Origin: an uncultured Tenacibaculum sp.
GTDB lineage: Bacteria; Bacteroidota; Bacteroidia; Flavobacteriales; Flavobacteriaceae
Direction: 5' to 3'
DNA length: 64,000 nt
Assembly (NCBI GenBank): GCA_947497895.1
Contig: CANMIL010000001.1
Location: 744,001 to 808,000, forward strand
Shown here in pieces: positions 25,351 through 36,276 of the stretch. The notes beneath the pieces are model-generated. The model saw only the letters and a program-made list of their open reading frames with translations, did no database searches and had not been told where the DNA came from. Each line of letters opens with the position of its first letter. The first letter of the stretch is position 1. The position numbers were made by a program, and so were the translations under genes.

Positions 25351-28300
25351 TTATTGTTTTATTGGAACAAATCCTGATTGCATCTTTTTTATAGGCTCCC
25401 CATAAATGTAGCTTGTCGCAAAATGAAAGTCCTTATTAGTTTTGAATGTAATCCAAAGAACACCAACCTCACCTCTATTTGAATTAGTAAAATTAAACCC
25501 CCTTCTACTCTTTCCTTGATCAGCATATAAGGCCATTTCTATTTGCCTTCCATTTAATCTTGGTCTTAACTCTGTAACATAATTTCTATAGTCAACTGTA
25601 TTTATCTTAGAAAATGTTACCTCTAACTCAACCCCTGCTATAGTTACTGTATCTTCCCAATCTCCCTGCTTAATTTGTCCGTTCAACCATGTTTTTTCAA
25701 TATAGGGATGTTGAGATCTTTCAACAAGGTCTTCTGGTGCTAAACTAGATTCACGAGCCATTTCAATAAACTTTTGACCCATCCATGAATAAGTAGCTCT
25801 TAAATAAGAAGTCTGATCTATATAATCCATAACACCATTGGAGCCAACTTTATACCTAATCCAATCCAGACCATTTAGAAGATTTCCCAAATTAGCTTTT
25901 AACTCATGCAAGTCTTTACCTCCATATTCTAAATCTTTTGCCAACGCCTCTTTTTTAGAATTTATATTTTCATCCCAATAAAATAACTTACTTCCTTTTC
26001 CTCTAACCCAATCATCAGGTCCTGCCGTACTTCCTCCATCAGGATCAATCTTATTCAAAGGATTATTTCCCATTCCAAGATATGGAGAACTAAACTCTCT
26101 TTTCGGGTCTGTCGTCAGCCACCTCCCAATTCTCGCATCCCATAAACGAAGTTGAAACGCTTCCTTTCCAGTTTCGGGATCTTTCTCTTGACCTTGATAC
26201 GCGTAACGATACGGTTCTCCGTTTATTATCTGGCGGTTCGGCATTGGCATACCAAAAGGATAGTAATCAGTGGTACTTGATGCTATCGCCTGATCACCAT
26301 TCTTCGCGATCACTGCGCGTACATTTCCTAAATGGTCTGTTAATTGGTAAACGCTTGTACCTGTTGCTTTATTGTAGATACCCAAACGCGAGGCCCCATA
26401 AATTGGTAATTCCTTCAATTGTTGGTTTTCATAAATTGCCATTGCGGAACCTGAGGCATCTAAAACATAATCTGTCGTTTTATCTAAAGTACCATCAACC
26501 TTATAACTCAACTTCTTCGTTCTAAAACCTTTGTCGTTATATAAAAACTCCACTCGAACTTTATTATTATAACGTACTTTGGTTACCAAACCACTAGCAT
26601 TGTACTCATATTTTACATCCTCATCTATATTTTCAGTTAACTGTCCAATACTGTTGTATTTGTAGTTATCGGTTGTAGTCTGGTCTTTAATATCGTTAGC
26701 GTGGGTATCTTCTACCACAGCATCGTCCACTCGTTGCAGTTGATTTGGTTTATTTGCCTTATACCTATAAGTCAATTTATCCATTTCATTGCGCTCTACT
26801 CCATCAATCATTTCACTATTTTTATTCCTAGTTAACGAAAGAATATTTCCATTGGCATCGTAGGTCAAATTACTTACATTATAATCACCAGCTTTATAAA
26901 CTCCATTAGCATTGGAAGAAACTATTTGTGCTGTAAAATCAAGACCATCAACAGCCAATACATGAAAACCTGGCTTCATGGTTATGGAGTTCGTTGCCTT
27001 TCTATGCTCTGTAGAAAAAACATCGTGGTCTAACACTAAATCAGCAGGATAATTTCTCTGTTGGCTATTTAGTCCATTAAACTTAGCATTTTTCAAGAAA
27101 TTACGTTCATCGTATTCATATTCATATAGCACTGGATCGTGAGAATCAGTAGTATTTTGCTTACTGTTCCACGTCATCGCTTTGATATTTCCTGAATATT
27201 GATCATCAACGGTTAAATTACTGTTCGAAGTAAAGTTAGTACTTCTTTGGTAATCTCCCGCATAATAATCTAGAGTAACTCCAAATAAATCCGTCCCATT
27301 TCGATTTACATCATTGTCTTGTGCCAAACTTGGGTGATTGATTGATTTTAGCTGACCTGCAACATTATATACATAATCGATTTCTTGTAGCCCTTCGGCT
27401 AAAGTAATACGCTTTAATGCTCCAGTAGTTTTATAATATCTATACTCTGCATGTTCCGTAAAACTAGTATCATTCACAGAAGTTTCTACTTTTACTAAAC
27501 TTTGATCATCAGAATCATAGGTATAACGATGAATAAACTGATCCGACTGCCCTTTCTGATAATACACTTTGGTCACTTGTCCTGTTATAGGGTCATAACG
27601 ATAATCAATGATTTTCACTCCTAAACCTTGCAAATTCTGCACTATCCACCTTACTCTTCCGTAAACATCATAACTATAATAAGTTTCCGAGATTATACTA
27701 CCATTCGAATCTTTATTATAACTTCTAGCTACGTTACCTGATAAAAAGGTAGGATTTTGATAAAATGATGATGTTACCAAACTGTTCAATCGTGCATGAC
27801 TATTATCGTTCAAATAGTCATATTCAGTAAAGTGTTGTTCGGATCTTGCTCCCGTAAAATCAACACTATCTGGATTTAAACTGGAAAAATTACCTGTAGA
27901 AACTCCACTCTCTATAGGGCGCCCTAAGTCGTCATAATTACTATATGAAAACTCACTATTGGCTAATTGTTTACTATTTTGAGAAAAACGAATTTGACCA
28001 TCATTTCGATATTTAAAACGAGCTGTTCCTTCATCTGGGCTTTCAGTTTCAATTAACTGCCCCAAAACATTATATTTAAAGCTACTTTTTAAACTCGTAT
28101 CATGACTAACTGTAGCCGATAAACCAGATAAACATGCGTCATTAAAACCTAAAGGTTGTAATGTAGAAGTTAACTGACCAACATCGTTATACTCATTTAA
28201 ACTAAATGCATGGTAGTTTACTTTGTAACGTATACCTACCGCATTCGTTTTAATTGACTTAATCTTATTAGTAGTTGTAGTTACCTCTGTATCTATATAA

Positions 28301-30354
28301 CTAAGCTGATGTTCCTTTGTTAAATTTGTAGCGCCAATATATTCCACTCGATAAAAACCAGGTTGTAGCGTATTGGGTGTCGGAGTTATTAACGTTTCCT
28401 CTTTTAAATTATAAACCTTATAGTTCGACGCTCCATTTAAAAATGTTGCAGTATTTCCACAACCTAGAGGAATATGAATATCTATAAACTTCTGTTCACC
28501 AATTAAAGACAACACTTCATATTGCGTACCTCCCGAACGAGCAGCTCCTAAAGTTTTACCATCGGCATCAGTAAATACTACTGACTCCCTAGTTCCTGTA
28601 ATATCCTGTACTACCGTTTTAGAAGACTTTAACCAAACTATTTTATTAGAATCGTCAGTCAAAACCGTATTAATTCCTTCGTATGTAGTTGCTATATCTG
28701 GATTCGAAGGAAACATATTATAACCAAATGCGTAATACAATTCTTGAGCGGCTGGCATAGAAAAAGTATAGCCTTGACGCCATTCTCCATTCAGTTTATT
28801 TCCTCCTATTGTTTGTTTTACAGCTCCAGGAATTAATTTACTATATAAGGTTCTTGTATAAGGTCTATCAGTAATATCCTGATTGGGTTCATCTGTATTT
28901 AAGCTACTATATTCTCTTCCTAATGTGTTTAACTCATTTCCAACTGCATTCGGTTCTAAGCCTCTAAATTCAAAATCTCTCCAGCTATAGATTTCATTAT
29001 TTGCATTCTTTATAAAATCAGGAGCATACCCATAAAAACTAGTACTTTGACTCATGGGAGCTGCTAATGTATTAAGAGCTCGACGTCCCTGTTTATCATA
29101 TAAGATTTGAGTACCAATAACTTTTGATCGCTTAAAATCAGTTGTTTGATTTTGTATGTTCCTTCCTAATTCGTCGAAATATGAAATACTTTTTGCCTTT
29201 ACTTGCCCAGAAATATTTCTTACTTCAGTTGAAACACTATTAAGCTCTCCTATCTCATATCCTTCAGGGCATCCTTTATTAGAAGAACTATAAGTATTTC
29301 TACATCTATCCCAATTATTAGTAGCGTAACCTTGTGTTACAGGTAAACAGGTTCTCATAACGGAAGTAGAGTTGTAATCACCATAACCATCTCCATCAGA
29401 ATCTGGGTACCATGAATTCATGGTACAACCATCCTGTGACACAATAAATGTACTGATATATGCACCCGAAATAACCACTACTTGAGCAGATCTTGATGCC
29501 CCTGTATTCTGCTGAGTTGTAACATATGCATAAGGCCTACTTGTCATGTAATAATAATTAACTGATAGCCAATCCGGAAGAAGAGATGTATCTACGGTTG
29601 GAGTTCCTCCTGTACATCCACTAGATTGATGTGTTGAATAATTTGATAGAGCTTCTCCAGCCTCCGAAAACATCACCTCGCTCTTTTCAAAACTACGTGA
29701 ACAAAAGCCTTCACCTCCCGAACTAATGTTTGACTGAGCAACATACACGAAAAAATCTACATTATCATTATAACATCTAATTTTTGCAGTTCTTCCAGTT
29801 GTCCCATTATTCGTATCCGCAACAACATTAAGCACTCGAATAACTCCTCCTGAACTATAAGACCAACCTACACTTATCGAACTAACCCATGAAGGTACAT
29901 TTTCATAATTTAATGCAGAATTACAATAATAGTTAATTGCTTTGCTCGTAGTTCTACCTTCTTTAAAAATAGCAATGGGAATATCAGGTATAATTACACC
30001 ACTACAATTATCCACTCCTGCCTGATTAACAATTATTTCATACGTTTGACTATTTTGAGAAGGATTCACAACCAAATTAATCGTCGCGCTTCTTTCATTT
30101 GCCTGACTATTAGGTTGCACAATAAGTGTTCTTAACAAAGAATTGCTACTATCCACCCCAAGGGTAATCCATGATGGTAAAGTCCCAGGATAAATTACAT
30201 CCGAGCCACAACCCGAAAAATAAACTCTTGTTCCTCCTTGATTCGAAAATTGAAATTGGCTTTGTACCAAAGTTGGACTGCATTGTTGAGCTCTTAAATT
30301 CCCAATTAGTAATAAGGTAAATATTAAAATACTATTATAAATAAACTTTTTCAT
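25351..30354 (-). CDS. RHS-core toxin protein 1 with BACON-like N-terminal domains
   Basis: 1,667 residues, exported (signal IYNSILIFTLLLIGNLRAQ). Residues about 25-310 hold three BACON-like beta domains, each with LPSWI/VPSWV/LPDWL, a Cys pair and a terminal VxQxG strand, then a DSDGDGYGD calcium-type loop. About 370-620 is the N-terminal domain usual in Bacteroidota RHS proteins (KSISYFDELGRNIQNQTTDF). YD-type repeats fill about 700-1370, followed by the RHS core (GEPYRYAYQGQEKDPETGKE, then RIGRWLTTDPKR, about 1376-1418) and the self-cleavage-type motif KIDPDGG near 1440. The last ~225 residues are the variable toxin tip (from GPDDWVRGKG to FVPIKQ), which I cannot identify. Translated 5 bases after the partner gene. 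Confidence 0.93.
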   Translation of the reverse strand: MKKFIYNSILIFTLLLIGNLRAQQCSPTLVQSQFQFSNQGGTRVYFSGCGSDVIYPGTLPSWITLGVDSSNSLLRTLIVQPNSQANERSATINLVVNPSQNSQTYEIIVNQAGVDNCSGVIIPDIPIAIFKEGRTTSKAINYYCNSALNYENVPSWVSSISVGWSYSSGGVIRVLNVVADTNNGTTGRTAKIRCYNDNVDFFVYVAQSNISSGGEGFCSRSFEKSEVMFSEAGEALSNYSTHQSSGCTGGTPTVDTSLLPDWLSVNYYYMTSRPYAYVTTQQNTGASRSAQVVVISGAYISTFIVSQDGCTMNSWYPDSDGDGYGDYNSTSVMRTCLPVTQGYATNNWDRCRNTYSSSNKGCPEGYEIGELNSVSTEVRNISGQVKAKSISYFDELGRNIQNQTTDFKRSKVIGTQILYDKQGRRALNTLAAPMSQSTSFYGYAPDFIKNANNEIYSWRDFEFRGLEPNAVGNELNTLGREYSSLNTDEPNQDITDRPYTRTLYSKLIPGAVKQTIGGNKLNGEWRQGYTFSMPAAQELYYAFGYNMFPSNPDIATTYEGINTVLTDDSNKIVWLKSSKTVVQDITGTRESVVFTDADGKTLGAARSGGTQYEVLSLIGEQKFIDIHIPLGCGNTATFLNGASNYKVYNLKEETLITPTPNTLQPGFYRVEYIGATNLTKEHQLSYIDTEVTTTTNKIKSIKTNAVGIRYKVNYHAFSLNEYNDVGQLTSTLQPLGFNDACLSGLSATVSHDTSLKSSFKYNVLGQLIETESPDEGTARFKYRNDGQIRFSQNSKQLANSEFSYSNYDDLGRPIESGVSTGNFSSLNPDSVDFTGARSEQHFTEYDYLNDNSHARLNSLVTSSFYQNPTFLSGNVARSYNKDSNGSIISETYYSYDVYGRVRWIVQNLQGLGVKIIDYRYDPITGQVTKVYYQKGQSDQFIHRYTYDSDDQSLVKVETSVNDTSFTEHAEYRYYKTTGALKRITLAEGLQEIDYVYNVAGQLKSINHPSLAQDNDVNRNGTDLFGVTLDYYAGDYQRSTNFTSNSNLTVDDQYSGNIKAMTWNSKQNTTDSHDPVLYEYEYDERNFLKNAKFNGLNSQQRNYPADLVLDHDVFSTEHRKATNSITMKPGFHVLAVDGLDFTAQIVSSNANGVYKAGDYNVSNLTYDANGNILSLTRNKNSEMIDGVERNEMDKLTYRYKANKPNQLQRVDDAVVEDTHANDIKDQTTTDNYKYNSIGQLTENIDEDVKYEYNASGLVTKVRYNNKVRVEFLYNDKGFRTKKLSYKVDGTLDKTTDYVLDASGSAMAIYENQQLKELPIYGASRLGIYNKATGTSVYQLTDHLGNVRAVIAKNGDQAIASSTTDYYPFGMPMPNRQIINGEPYRYAYQGQEKDPETGKEAFQLRLWDARIGRWLTTDPKREFSSPYLGMGNNPLNKIDPDGGSTAGPDDWVRGKGSKLFYWDENINSKKEALAKDLEYGGKDLHELKANLGNLLNGLDWIRYKVGSNGVMDYIDQTSYLRATYSWMGQKFIEMARESSLAPEDLVERSQHPYIEKTWLNGQIKQGDWEDTVTIAGVELEVTFSKINTVDYRNYVTELRPRLNGRQIEMALYADQGKSRRGFNFTNSNRGEVGVLWITFKTNKDFHFATSYIYGEPIKKMQSGFVPIKQ

Positions 30355-30359
30355 AATAA

Positions 30360-33300
30360 TTATTTCGTATTAAATTTATAATTATTCTTAACAATTTGTT
30401 TGAATCCTCCATCAAAATAAGGTACATCCTGAACTTCTTCCCAAGTTTCTATTAGGCGTCCTGCCTCATCGTATACATATTTCGTTGATAATCCGTTCTC
30501 TCCTGTTATTATCGATAATTGATCATATTCATCATAACCATAAGTTTTCATGCCTGAAACCGCAGGATGTACTCTGAAATCGTCCAATTGAATACTTCCA
30601 TTTATACTAACTATAGCAATAGTATTATCAGAACTATTCGATAAATTAACATAGCCATTAAGCAGAACCCATTTCCCGGCATTCACCCTTTCATAAGCAT
30701 CATGGTCAACTATTTCGTTATTTAATTTAATTCTTGCATTCCAATAGTGTGTTCTTTTTACCCAAACAGAAACCTTGAATCGATTTTCAATTGATTTTCT
30801 AGATTCTCTTTTCGGAATGGTTACTTCAAATGCATTTTGACCAGGTTCCACTTCAACTATTGATTTTCCAGTATGAGCATCTGGCACTTGTTTTCTACCA
30901 AAAGATTTTATTCCTCCATCAAAATAACTTCCATCAACATATTCTGCACTACTATAATACATTTCATTATAATTAGCGTTTGCCGTGGCTATTATTTTCG
31001 AATAGGAATCTCCCATTTTTGTTGAAGAAAAATTCTCATTAATATCTTTTATCTCTGTTGGAACAGAGAATTGATTATACCTAGTTATTTCACTGGTTTT
31101 TTTCCAATTGGTATTAGACGCTCCTTGACTAAAATTAAAATCAGTAAAACCAGTATAAATACCATTTTGAGCAACTCCTCCATTCCAAGTAAATGTTTTG
31201 TGTTTACGCCAAACATCGTCGGAGGAAACGGAAGTTCCATTATTAAATTGGTAATTCCAGTCATTTTTCCAAGTAGTAATCCCTACTCCTATTTCCTTCC
31301 ATTCATCATTATCAAATACGTAAGAATATTCTCCCACAGCCTGAGTTAACATATTTTTATTGTTAATATTGTCGACTTTAGCTCCCATTTCGGAGTATTT
31401 TTTATAAGCTGGTATTGTAACCGTTTTATAAGCTTTACCATTACCAGAGTAAACTCTACTTTCTAATACTTCCCCTGTTAAAAGATCATACTTATCAAAA
31501 TACTTAGTAGTCGTGAAATTATTACCTATAGATTTAATACTTTTTAAAACACCAAATCGATCTACTTTTTCTGAAACAGTACCATAAACATTTGATGTAT
31601 TATAGTAATAATCATTTACGCTCTTTATAGTATGGTACGCTTGTTTATGCTGACCAATAGAGTATCTCTCTTCAAAATTAGAATAGGCATATTGAGTTCC
31701 TTCAACCATATGTCCTTTAGAATTGAATATTTTCTTTTCTTCTAATCTTCCCAAAGATGAAATTTCATTGTAAATAATTGTATTTTTCAAACTCACATTT
31801 AAATTACCAGAGAAACTTTCCTCGGATGATTCCATTTTTAATATGTCTCCAAAAGAAATACGTCCTTCAACAGATTCATCGATATCATCTAAAACTTTAA
31901 ATTTATACTCATTTGAAATTTGATAATCGGTGTAAGGAAATTTTACTTCGGTAACCTTTCCATAAGTTACAATAGGTCCAGGCAATAAGGAAATATATGG
32001 TGCTTGTTGCTGAACTTGATAGTTGGGCTCTGGGTAGTATGGTAAAACTCCGGAAGTACCGTAATTATATAACGTAGTATAACTCCCCCCTACACCATCA
32101 TTTACAGTAATATTTTGTACTCTAATTCCGCTACTTCTATCTCTCGCCTGACCTGTTGGAATTTTATTTCCTATAATCGTATGTCTTAGTGAATATTGAT
32201 GATCACTATCCCCTTCATTATGTTCTAGGACATTAAAACGAGGTAAATTTCTATTTTCCGTATTTGACCAATCATTCATTGCATGTAAAACTGATACTGG
32301 TTCTGCATCCTGAGGTAATCTTCGAATTAATGCTGGACTCGAAACTTGTACCTCGACAATCATGTAATTTCCAGTTTCGTTCAGCTCGATAATTTGTGCC
32401 TGTTCTTTATCTATATTAATCGTTCCACGAAGTAAAGTGGCATTATACTTCCATAAATTGCAGTACCACATATCCATAAAAAATGGTTTGGAAAAATCGA
32501 AATAATCTTTGAATTTTATGTTATCTAGGTTACTTTTAGTTGAAACATCCTGTTCATCAACCTCTATCTTTATTCTTATGGTACTTTTAGGAGTACTCCC
32601 CATTGATTCAGGGTTTGTATCAGTACTACAAGTAGCAGGATTAAAAGTTGGATTCGTGAGAAAACTAAACTTTAATTTACTCGTAAAAACTCTTCCATTC
32701 TTTATTGCAATGCGATCATACCTATCTGGCTGATAAGCTACATTAATACTTCCACCTGTAGGTAAACTTATTTTTTTTAAACTACCTTGAGCCGGTTCGT
32801 ATTTATGATAACCAAAATCACCAATATTTAACTCACCTGGATTTTCTATGGATTGATTGTAAGAATAACGAGTTGCTGGTAAAATAACTCTTCCTCTTTT
32901 TCCTCCAAAACTCAATGAGTTTAGACTATGACGTCCCGAAGGAGGAGTATTAGTATAAGCACCTATTGGATGACCTTCTATTGGTGTTCTCCTATGCGGA
33001 TTGTAATCATGACCAAAATACACTGATTTTACAACTTTTTCCTTATGAGCCTCAGAAATATCACTAATATCATAGACTTCATCATGTAAATTAGAACTAA
33101 ACTGTATTTCACTGTAAACATCTTCCTTCCAAACTCCATCATTATTCTTGAAACCGTTTAATGTATATCTACTTACTTCGGTACTCACCTCTAATCCTTC
33201 TCCAGAGGCTTTACTTATCAAATTTGCATCTTCATTTTTAAATAAGTAAACATCTGACAACCCCAAAGTTGGTTGCCATTTTACATTTACATACTTATTT

Positions 33301-35450
33301 TGAAGAGTTGTTAATTTATGAACAGCCATGTTTTTATATACCATCTGTTCACTTTTCTGATCTTGACGTAGCTTCTTAATAAATAAAGCAGAGTGAGTTC
33401 TAGTTTTTATTTTATCCAAATAATATAATTGCTTTCGACCCCAAGAATATTCTTTTTTCTTACCAAAAATATCTGCATTTTCCGAATACTTATTCCCATT
33501 AGGTGTTTTCCATATATACCCTTCACTCCATTTACCATAGTCAAAACGAACCCAATAACCATAATCTCCTTCATCAGGATACTTTCTATTAACATCATTT
33601 TTAACGTAATCAGGTCCTGTTATTGCCGTTAATAGCCAATGCGTTGCATATGGATTGGCTTGTACTCTATCCATATGCGCTTGATTTTCATTCTTTCCTT
33701 CAACAATTCCATAAATACGTCGTACCTTTTCCATTTGGTAAACAGGTAAAGAATAATGATACGTTTTACCATCTTTCATAGTAATTTTAAAACCACCAAT
33801 ACTTTTATTAAAATTTCTTAAGTAATCACCTGTGAACTCATTAACAAAACCACAACCCTGAGGACTTAAATCATAGTTATTAGCCTCACTCAAATATCCT
33901 TTTGAATTTGCTACTCCGCTATTAATTTCCTCTATAGTAAAATACTCTACGTATTTACCCTTTCTTAATTTATGCTTAGTTTCTGAAAAAGAATTATTCA
34001 AATACAAGCGCTTGGAATCAGAGCTTAGAGTAAAACCTTCAGGAATACTTGTTAAAGTGGGTGTAGAGAAGCCTACTCCCCAAGGAGTTCCTGGATAAGA
34101 CATATCGTAAGGTAATGTCTCTAAGTAAGTATTAGTATATTCGCCAAAGTCAAATGTAACTGGTTTTAAAATAGAGTGATTCGGACTATTTTCTACATAA
34201 GATACAGATAAAAAATCACCTCTTGATCTAGCTCCAAAATGTTTTGCCTTTGTTATTTTTAAATTTAAATTATTATCTATTTGTGGTTGAATAGATCCAG
34301 AAATACCTTGCGCAGATACATTATAATTATCAAAGTTCGCAAAAAGAGCATTATTACTTTTGGTATAAAATTCTTTAGTTGACTGCTCAAATTTACTTTC
34401 AGTATTTATTTCATTTACATCATAAGAATTAGTAAAATCATGTCTTACCGTATAATTTCCATCAAAGTAAGAAGTAAATTCATTCAAATATAAATACATC
34501 GAGCCCTGAACTACTTCTGACCTTACTTTATCTAACTTCCAAGAAACCTCTTGTTTACCATAAGAAAAATACCCAAATGGCGTAATTAAAGAAAACTGAC
34601 TACTTTTATTGGTTACATCATAGTCGGAAGCGTTAACTTCCGATTTAAAATCGAAAGATCCTGAGGTTCCCATACCATTTATTTTTCCAGAATAGCCAAT
34701 TCCATTTGATGAGAAATCTACCCCCAAGCTTGAAGCAGACAAGTTTTTACCTCCTCTTCCTGAAGCTCCCAGACCTAAATTACCATTAAAACCACTGGAA
34801 CCACTTCCAACTCCAAATGATATTGAGGCATTTCCAACACCTATATTAGCAGACACACCGAAACTTCCATTGTTTCCAAAGGAAGCTCCAATACCTAAAT
34901 TATCATTTACACCAAATCCAAACGAAACCCCATTGGTTCCAATTCGACCATAAGTTCCTTTAAAGCTCATGCTGACACTTCCTGCTAAGGATCTATTTGA
35001 TCCCCACGACACTCCTACTCCAACGGACAAAACATTAGGAATACCATATCCTATAGAAACCGAGGTAGAATATTCATGCCCACCTTCATCATAAGCAAAT
35101 TCACGTATTAAAGCTTTGGCCCAATCATCAGGGTTTCCGTTTACACTTCTGTTTATTGCTCCAGGATTTAGGGACCATCCTAAACCTACCCAAGATGCTT
35201 CCTGGCCAACAGCAATACCTGCATGGTAACTCAGAGCTAGCGGGTAACCACCCTCTGGACTTGGTACGTTGATTAAAGGCTGAACATAAGTAAAATCACC
35301 TGTTAGTAAATTAACCATATCTGTTGCATCTACAGGCTCAAAAGATGCAGCTTCCGGGGCATTTGGTCCTTGACCTTGCGTTTTCCATATAATGGCGAAC
35401 AAAATAGTCAAAACAACCATTGTTTTTCTGGTGTGTTTATTCTTTATCAT
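30360..35450 (-). CDS. Giant exported TcB/SpvB-like partner of RHS protein 1
   Basis: 1,696 residues with a signal peptide (MVVLTILFAIIWKTQGQG). The N-terminus has FEPVDATDMVNLLTGDFTYV and then LALSYHAGIAVGQEASWVGL and GWSLNPGAINR, echoing the SpvB/TcB start (SLxY..G..LGxGWxLxxxxIxR). About 130-275 is a Gly/Ser/Asn-rich stretch of alternating residues (FGFGVNDNLGIGASFGNNGS), probably beta strands. The middle contains the TYHYSLPVYQMEKV and PYATHWLLTAITGPDYV segments; the end carries one clear YD-type repeat (YGYDEYDQLSIITGENGLST, then YDEAGRLIETWEE). Together with the RHS gene 5 bases downstream it would make a TcB/TcC-like two-part shell. Paralogue of the 1,868-residue protein at 42584-48190. 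Function inferred. Confidence 0.85.
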   Translation of the reverse strand: MIKNKHTRKTMVVLTILFAIIWKTQGQGPNAPEAASFEPVDATDMVNLLTGDFTYVQPLINVPSPEGGYPLALSYHAGIAVGQEASWVGLGWSLNPGAINRSVNGNPDDWAKALIREFAYDEGGHEYSTSVSIGYGIPNVLSVGVGVSWGSNRSLAGSVSMSFKGTYGRIGTNGVSFGFGVNDNLGIGASFGNNGSFGVSANIGVGNASISFGVGSGSSGFNGNLGLGASGRGGKNLSASSLGVDFSSNGIGYSGKINGMGTSGSFDFKSEVNASDYDVTNKSSQFSLITPFGYFSYGKQEVSWKLDKVRSEVVQGSMYLYLNEFTSYFDGNYTVRHDFTNSYDVNEINTESKFEQSTKEFYTKSNNALFANFDNYNVSAQGISGSIQPQIDNNLNLKITKAKHFGARSRGDFLSVSYVENSPNHSILKPVTFDFGEYTNTYLETLPYDMSYPGTPWGVGFSTPTLTSIPEGFTLSSDSKRLYLNNSFSETKHKLRKGKYVEYFTIEEINSGVANSKGYLSEANNYDLSPQGCGFVNEFTGDYLRNFNKSIGGFKITMKDGKTYHYSLPVYQMEKVRRIYGIVEGKNENQAHMDRVQANPYATHWLLTAITGPDYVKNDVNRKYPDEGDYGYWVRFDYGKWSEGYIWKTPNGNKYSENADIFGKKKEYSWGRKQLYYLDKIKTRTHSALFIKKLRQDQKSEQMVYKNMAVHKLTTLQNKYVNVKWQPTLGLSDVYLFKNEDANLISKASGEGLEVSTEVSRYTLNGFKNNDGVWKEDVYSEIQFSSNLHDEVYDISDISEAHKEKVVKSVYFGHDYNPHRRTPIEGHPIGAYTNTPPSGRHSLNSLSFGGKRGRVILPATRYSYNQSIENPGELNIGDFGYHKYEPAQGSLKKISLPTGGSINVAYQPDRYDRIAIKNGRVFTSKLKFSFLTNPTFNPATCSTDTNPESMGSTPKSTIRIKIEVDEQDVSTKSNLDNIKFKDYFDFSKPFFMDMWYCNLWKYNATLLRGTINIDKEQAQIIELNETGNYMIVEVQVSSPALIRRLPQDAEPVSVLHAMNDWSNTENRNLPRFNVLEHNEGDSDHQYSLRHTIIGNKIPTGQARDRSSGIRVQNITVNDGVGGSYTTLYNYGTSGVLPYYPEPNYQVQQQAPYISLLPGPIVTYGKVTEVKFPYTDYQISNEYKFKVLDDIDESVEGRISFGDILKMESSEESFSGNLNVSLKNTIIYNEISSLGRLEEKKIFNSKGHMVEGTQYAYSNFEERYSIGQHKQAYHTIKSVNDYYYNTSNVYGTVSEKVDRFGVLKSIKSIGNNFTTTKYFDKYDLLTGEVLESRVYSGNGKAYKTVTIPAYKKYSEMGAKVDNINNKNMLTQAVGEYSYVFDNDEWKEIGVGITTWKNDWNYQFNNGTSVSSDDVWRKHKTFTWNGGVAQNGIYTGFTDFNFSQGASNTNWKKTSEITRYNQFSVPTEIKDINENFSSTKMGDSYSKIIATANANYNEMYYSSAEYVDGSYFDGGIKSFGRKQVPDAHTGKSIVEVEPGQNAFEVTIPKRESRKSIENRFKVSVWVKRTHYWNARIKLNNEIVDHDAYERVNAGKWVLLNGYVNLSNSSDNTIAIVSINGSIQLDDFRVHPAVSGMKTYGYDEYDQLSIITGENGLSTKYVYDEAGRLIETWEEVQDVPYFDGGFKQIVKNNYKFNTK

Positions 35451-35662
35451 AATTATGGTATTAACACTAGTTTAAATTTTCTATTATTTTAAATGACTTT
35501 TCTAAGTTATAGTCATCATATACCTTTAGAAATCTATTGTGGTTAAAACAAGTGTCTGGCTAGTAGTTTTCAATAAAGGATTTATCTATAATCAACCCTT
35601 TGTATAATTTCCTTTGCGAATCTTATATTTAGTTTTCAAGTTTCACCTTGTAATAAGATGAA

Positions 35663-36265
35663 TTATTTAAAATTTATTCTTGGTTCATTGTTTAGCAATT
35701 TTGTAGGGACTTTGAATTTCACTTCTCCTGTATAGGTTCCTAAATCTCCGATTACTACTGATAAATAGTCTTCTTTTAAAAACTTCTCATCTCTAGGATA
35801 TACAAAAAGCATGGACGTATTTCTACTCATGCCATACATTCTTGGATATACATAATCTAACAACTCTAAGGTATCTTTTTTAGGAGACAATAAATGTACT
35901 TTCTTTCCCATACCAAAAGCTAGCTCGTTCACCATTGCACCAAATTCTTGTCTGCTTTTTGGAGTGACACTTAACAGCTCCTTATTATCTTTAGACATTG
36001 ACAATGTAAAATATAGATACTTACGATATTTAGTTCGTAAATCCTCTACTTTATCAATCGTTTTATCATCTCCTAATTCTTGCTCTACCAGTAGATCTGT
36101 AGGTTTATACAACAATGAAAAGTCATAGCCATTTACACTTTTCGTTTGTAAATACCCATGATCTTCTTTTCGTATGTATTCCCATAACTCTTCCTTTGAA
36201 TCAAATGATTTTGAAGAACAGCCCCAAATACATAAGAGCAATACTATTTTAAATATGCGATTCAC
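35663..36265 (-). CDS. RHS-unit lipoprotein, copy 1
   Basis: 200 residues, starting with GTG at 36265 (no suitable ATG). VNRIFKIVLLLCIWGC is a lipoprotein signal with lipobox IWGC and Cys16 as lipid site. The mature protein has no motif known to me; notable segments are YDFSLLYKPTDLLVEQELGD, LYFTLSMSKDNKELL and the C-terminal DYLSVVIGDLGTYTGEVKF, suggesting a beta-rich domain. Residues such as HLLSPKKDTLELLDYVYPRMY are unchanged in the copy at 48454-49056; the two proteins differ at about ten positions. It sits between the OmpH-like gene and the giant partner gene in both units, so a role in assembly, surface attachment or export of the RHS pair is inferred. Confidence 0.8.
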   Translation of the reverse strand: MNRIFKIVLLLCIWGCSSKSFDSKEELWEYIRKEDHGYLQTKSVNGYDFSLLYKPTDLLVEQELGDDKTIDKVEDLRTKYRKYLYFTLSMSKDNKELLSVTPKSRQEFGAMVNELAFGMGKKVHLLSPKKDTLELLDYVYPRMYGMSRNTSMLFVYPRDEKFLKEDYLSVVIGDLGTYTGEVKFKVPTKLLNNEPRINFK

Positions 36266-36276
36266 AACAATAATAT

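Noticed and set aside
26244..26525. 93-codon plus-strand frame opposite the RHS core
   Set aside because: It is a shadow of the RHS gene on the other strand; similar frames occur opposite the other giant genes.
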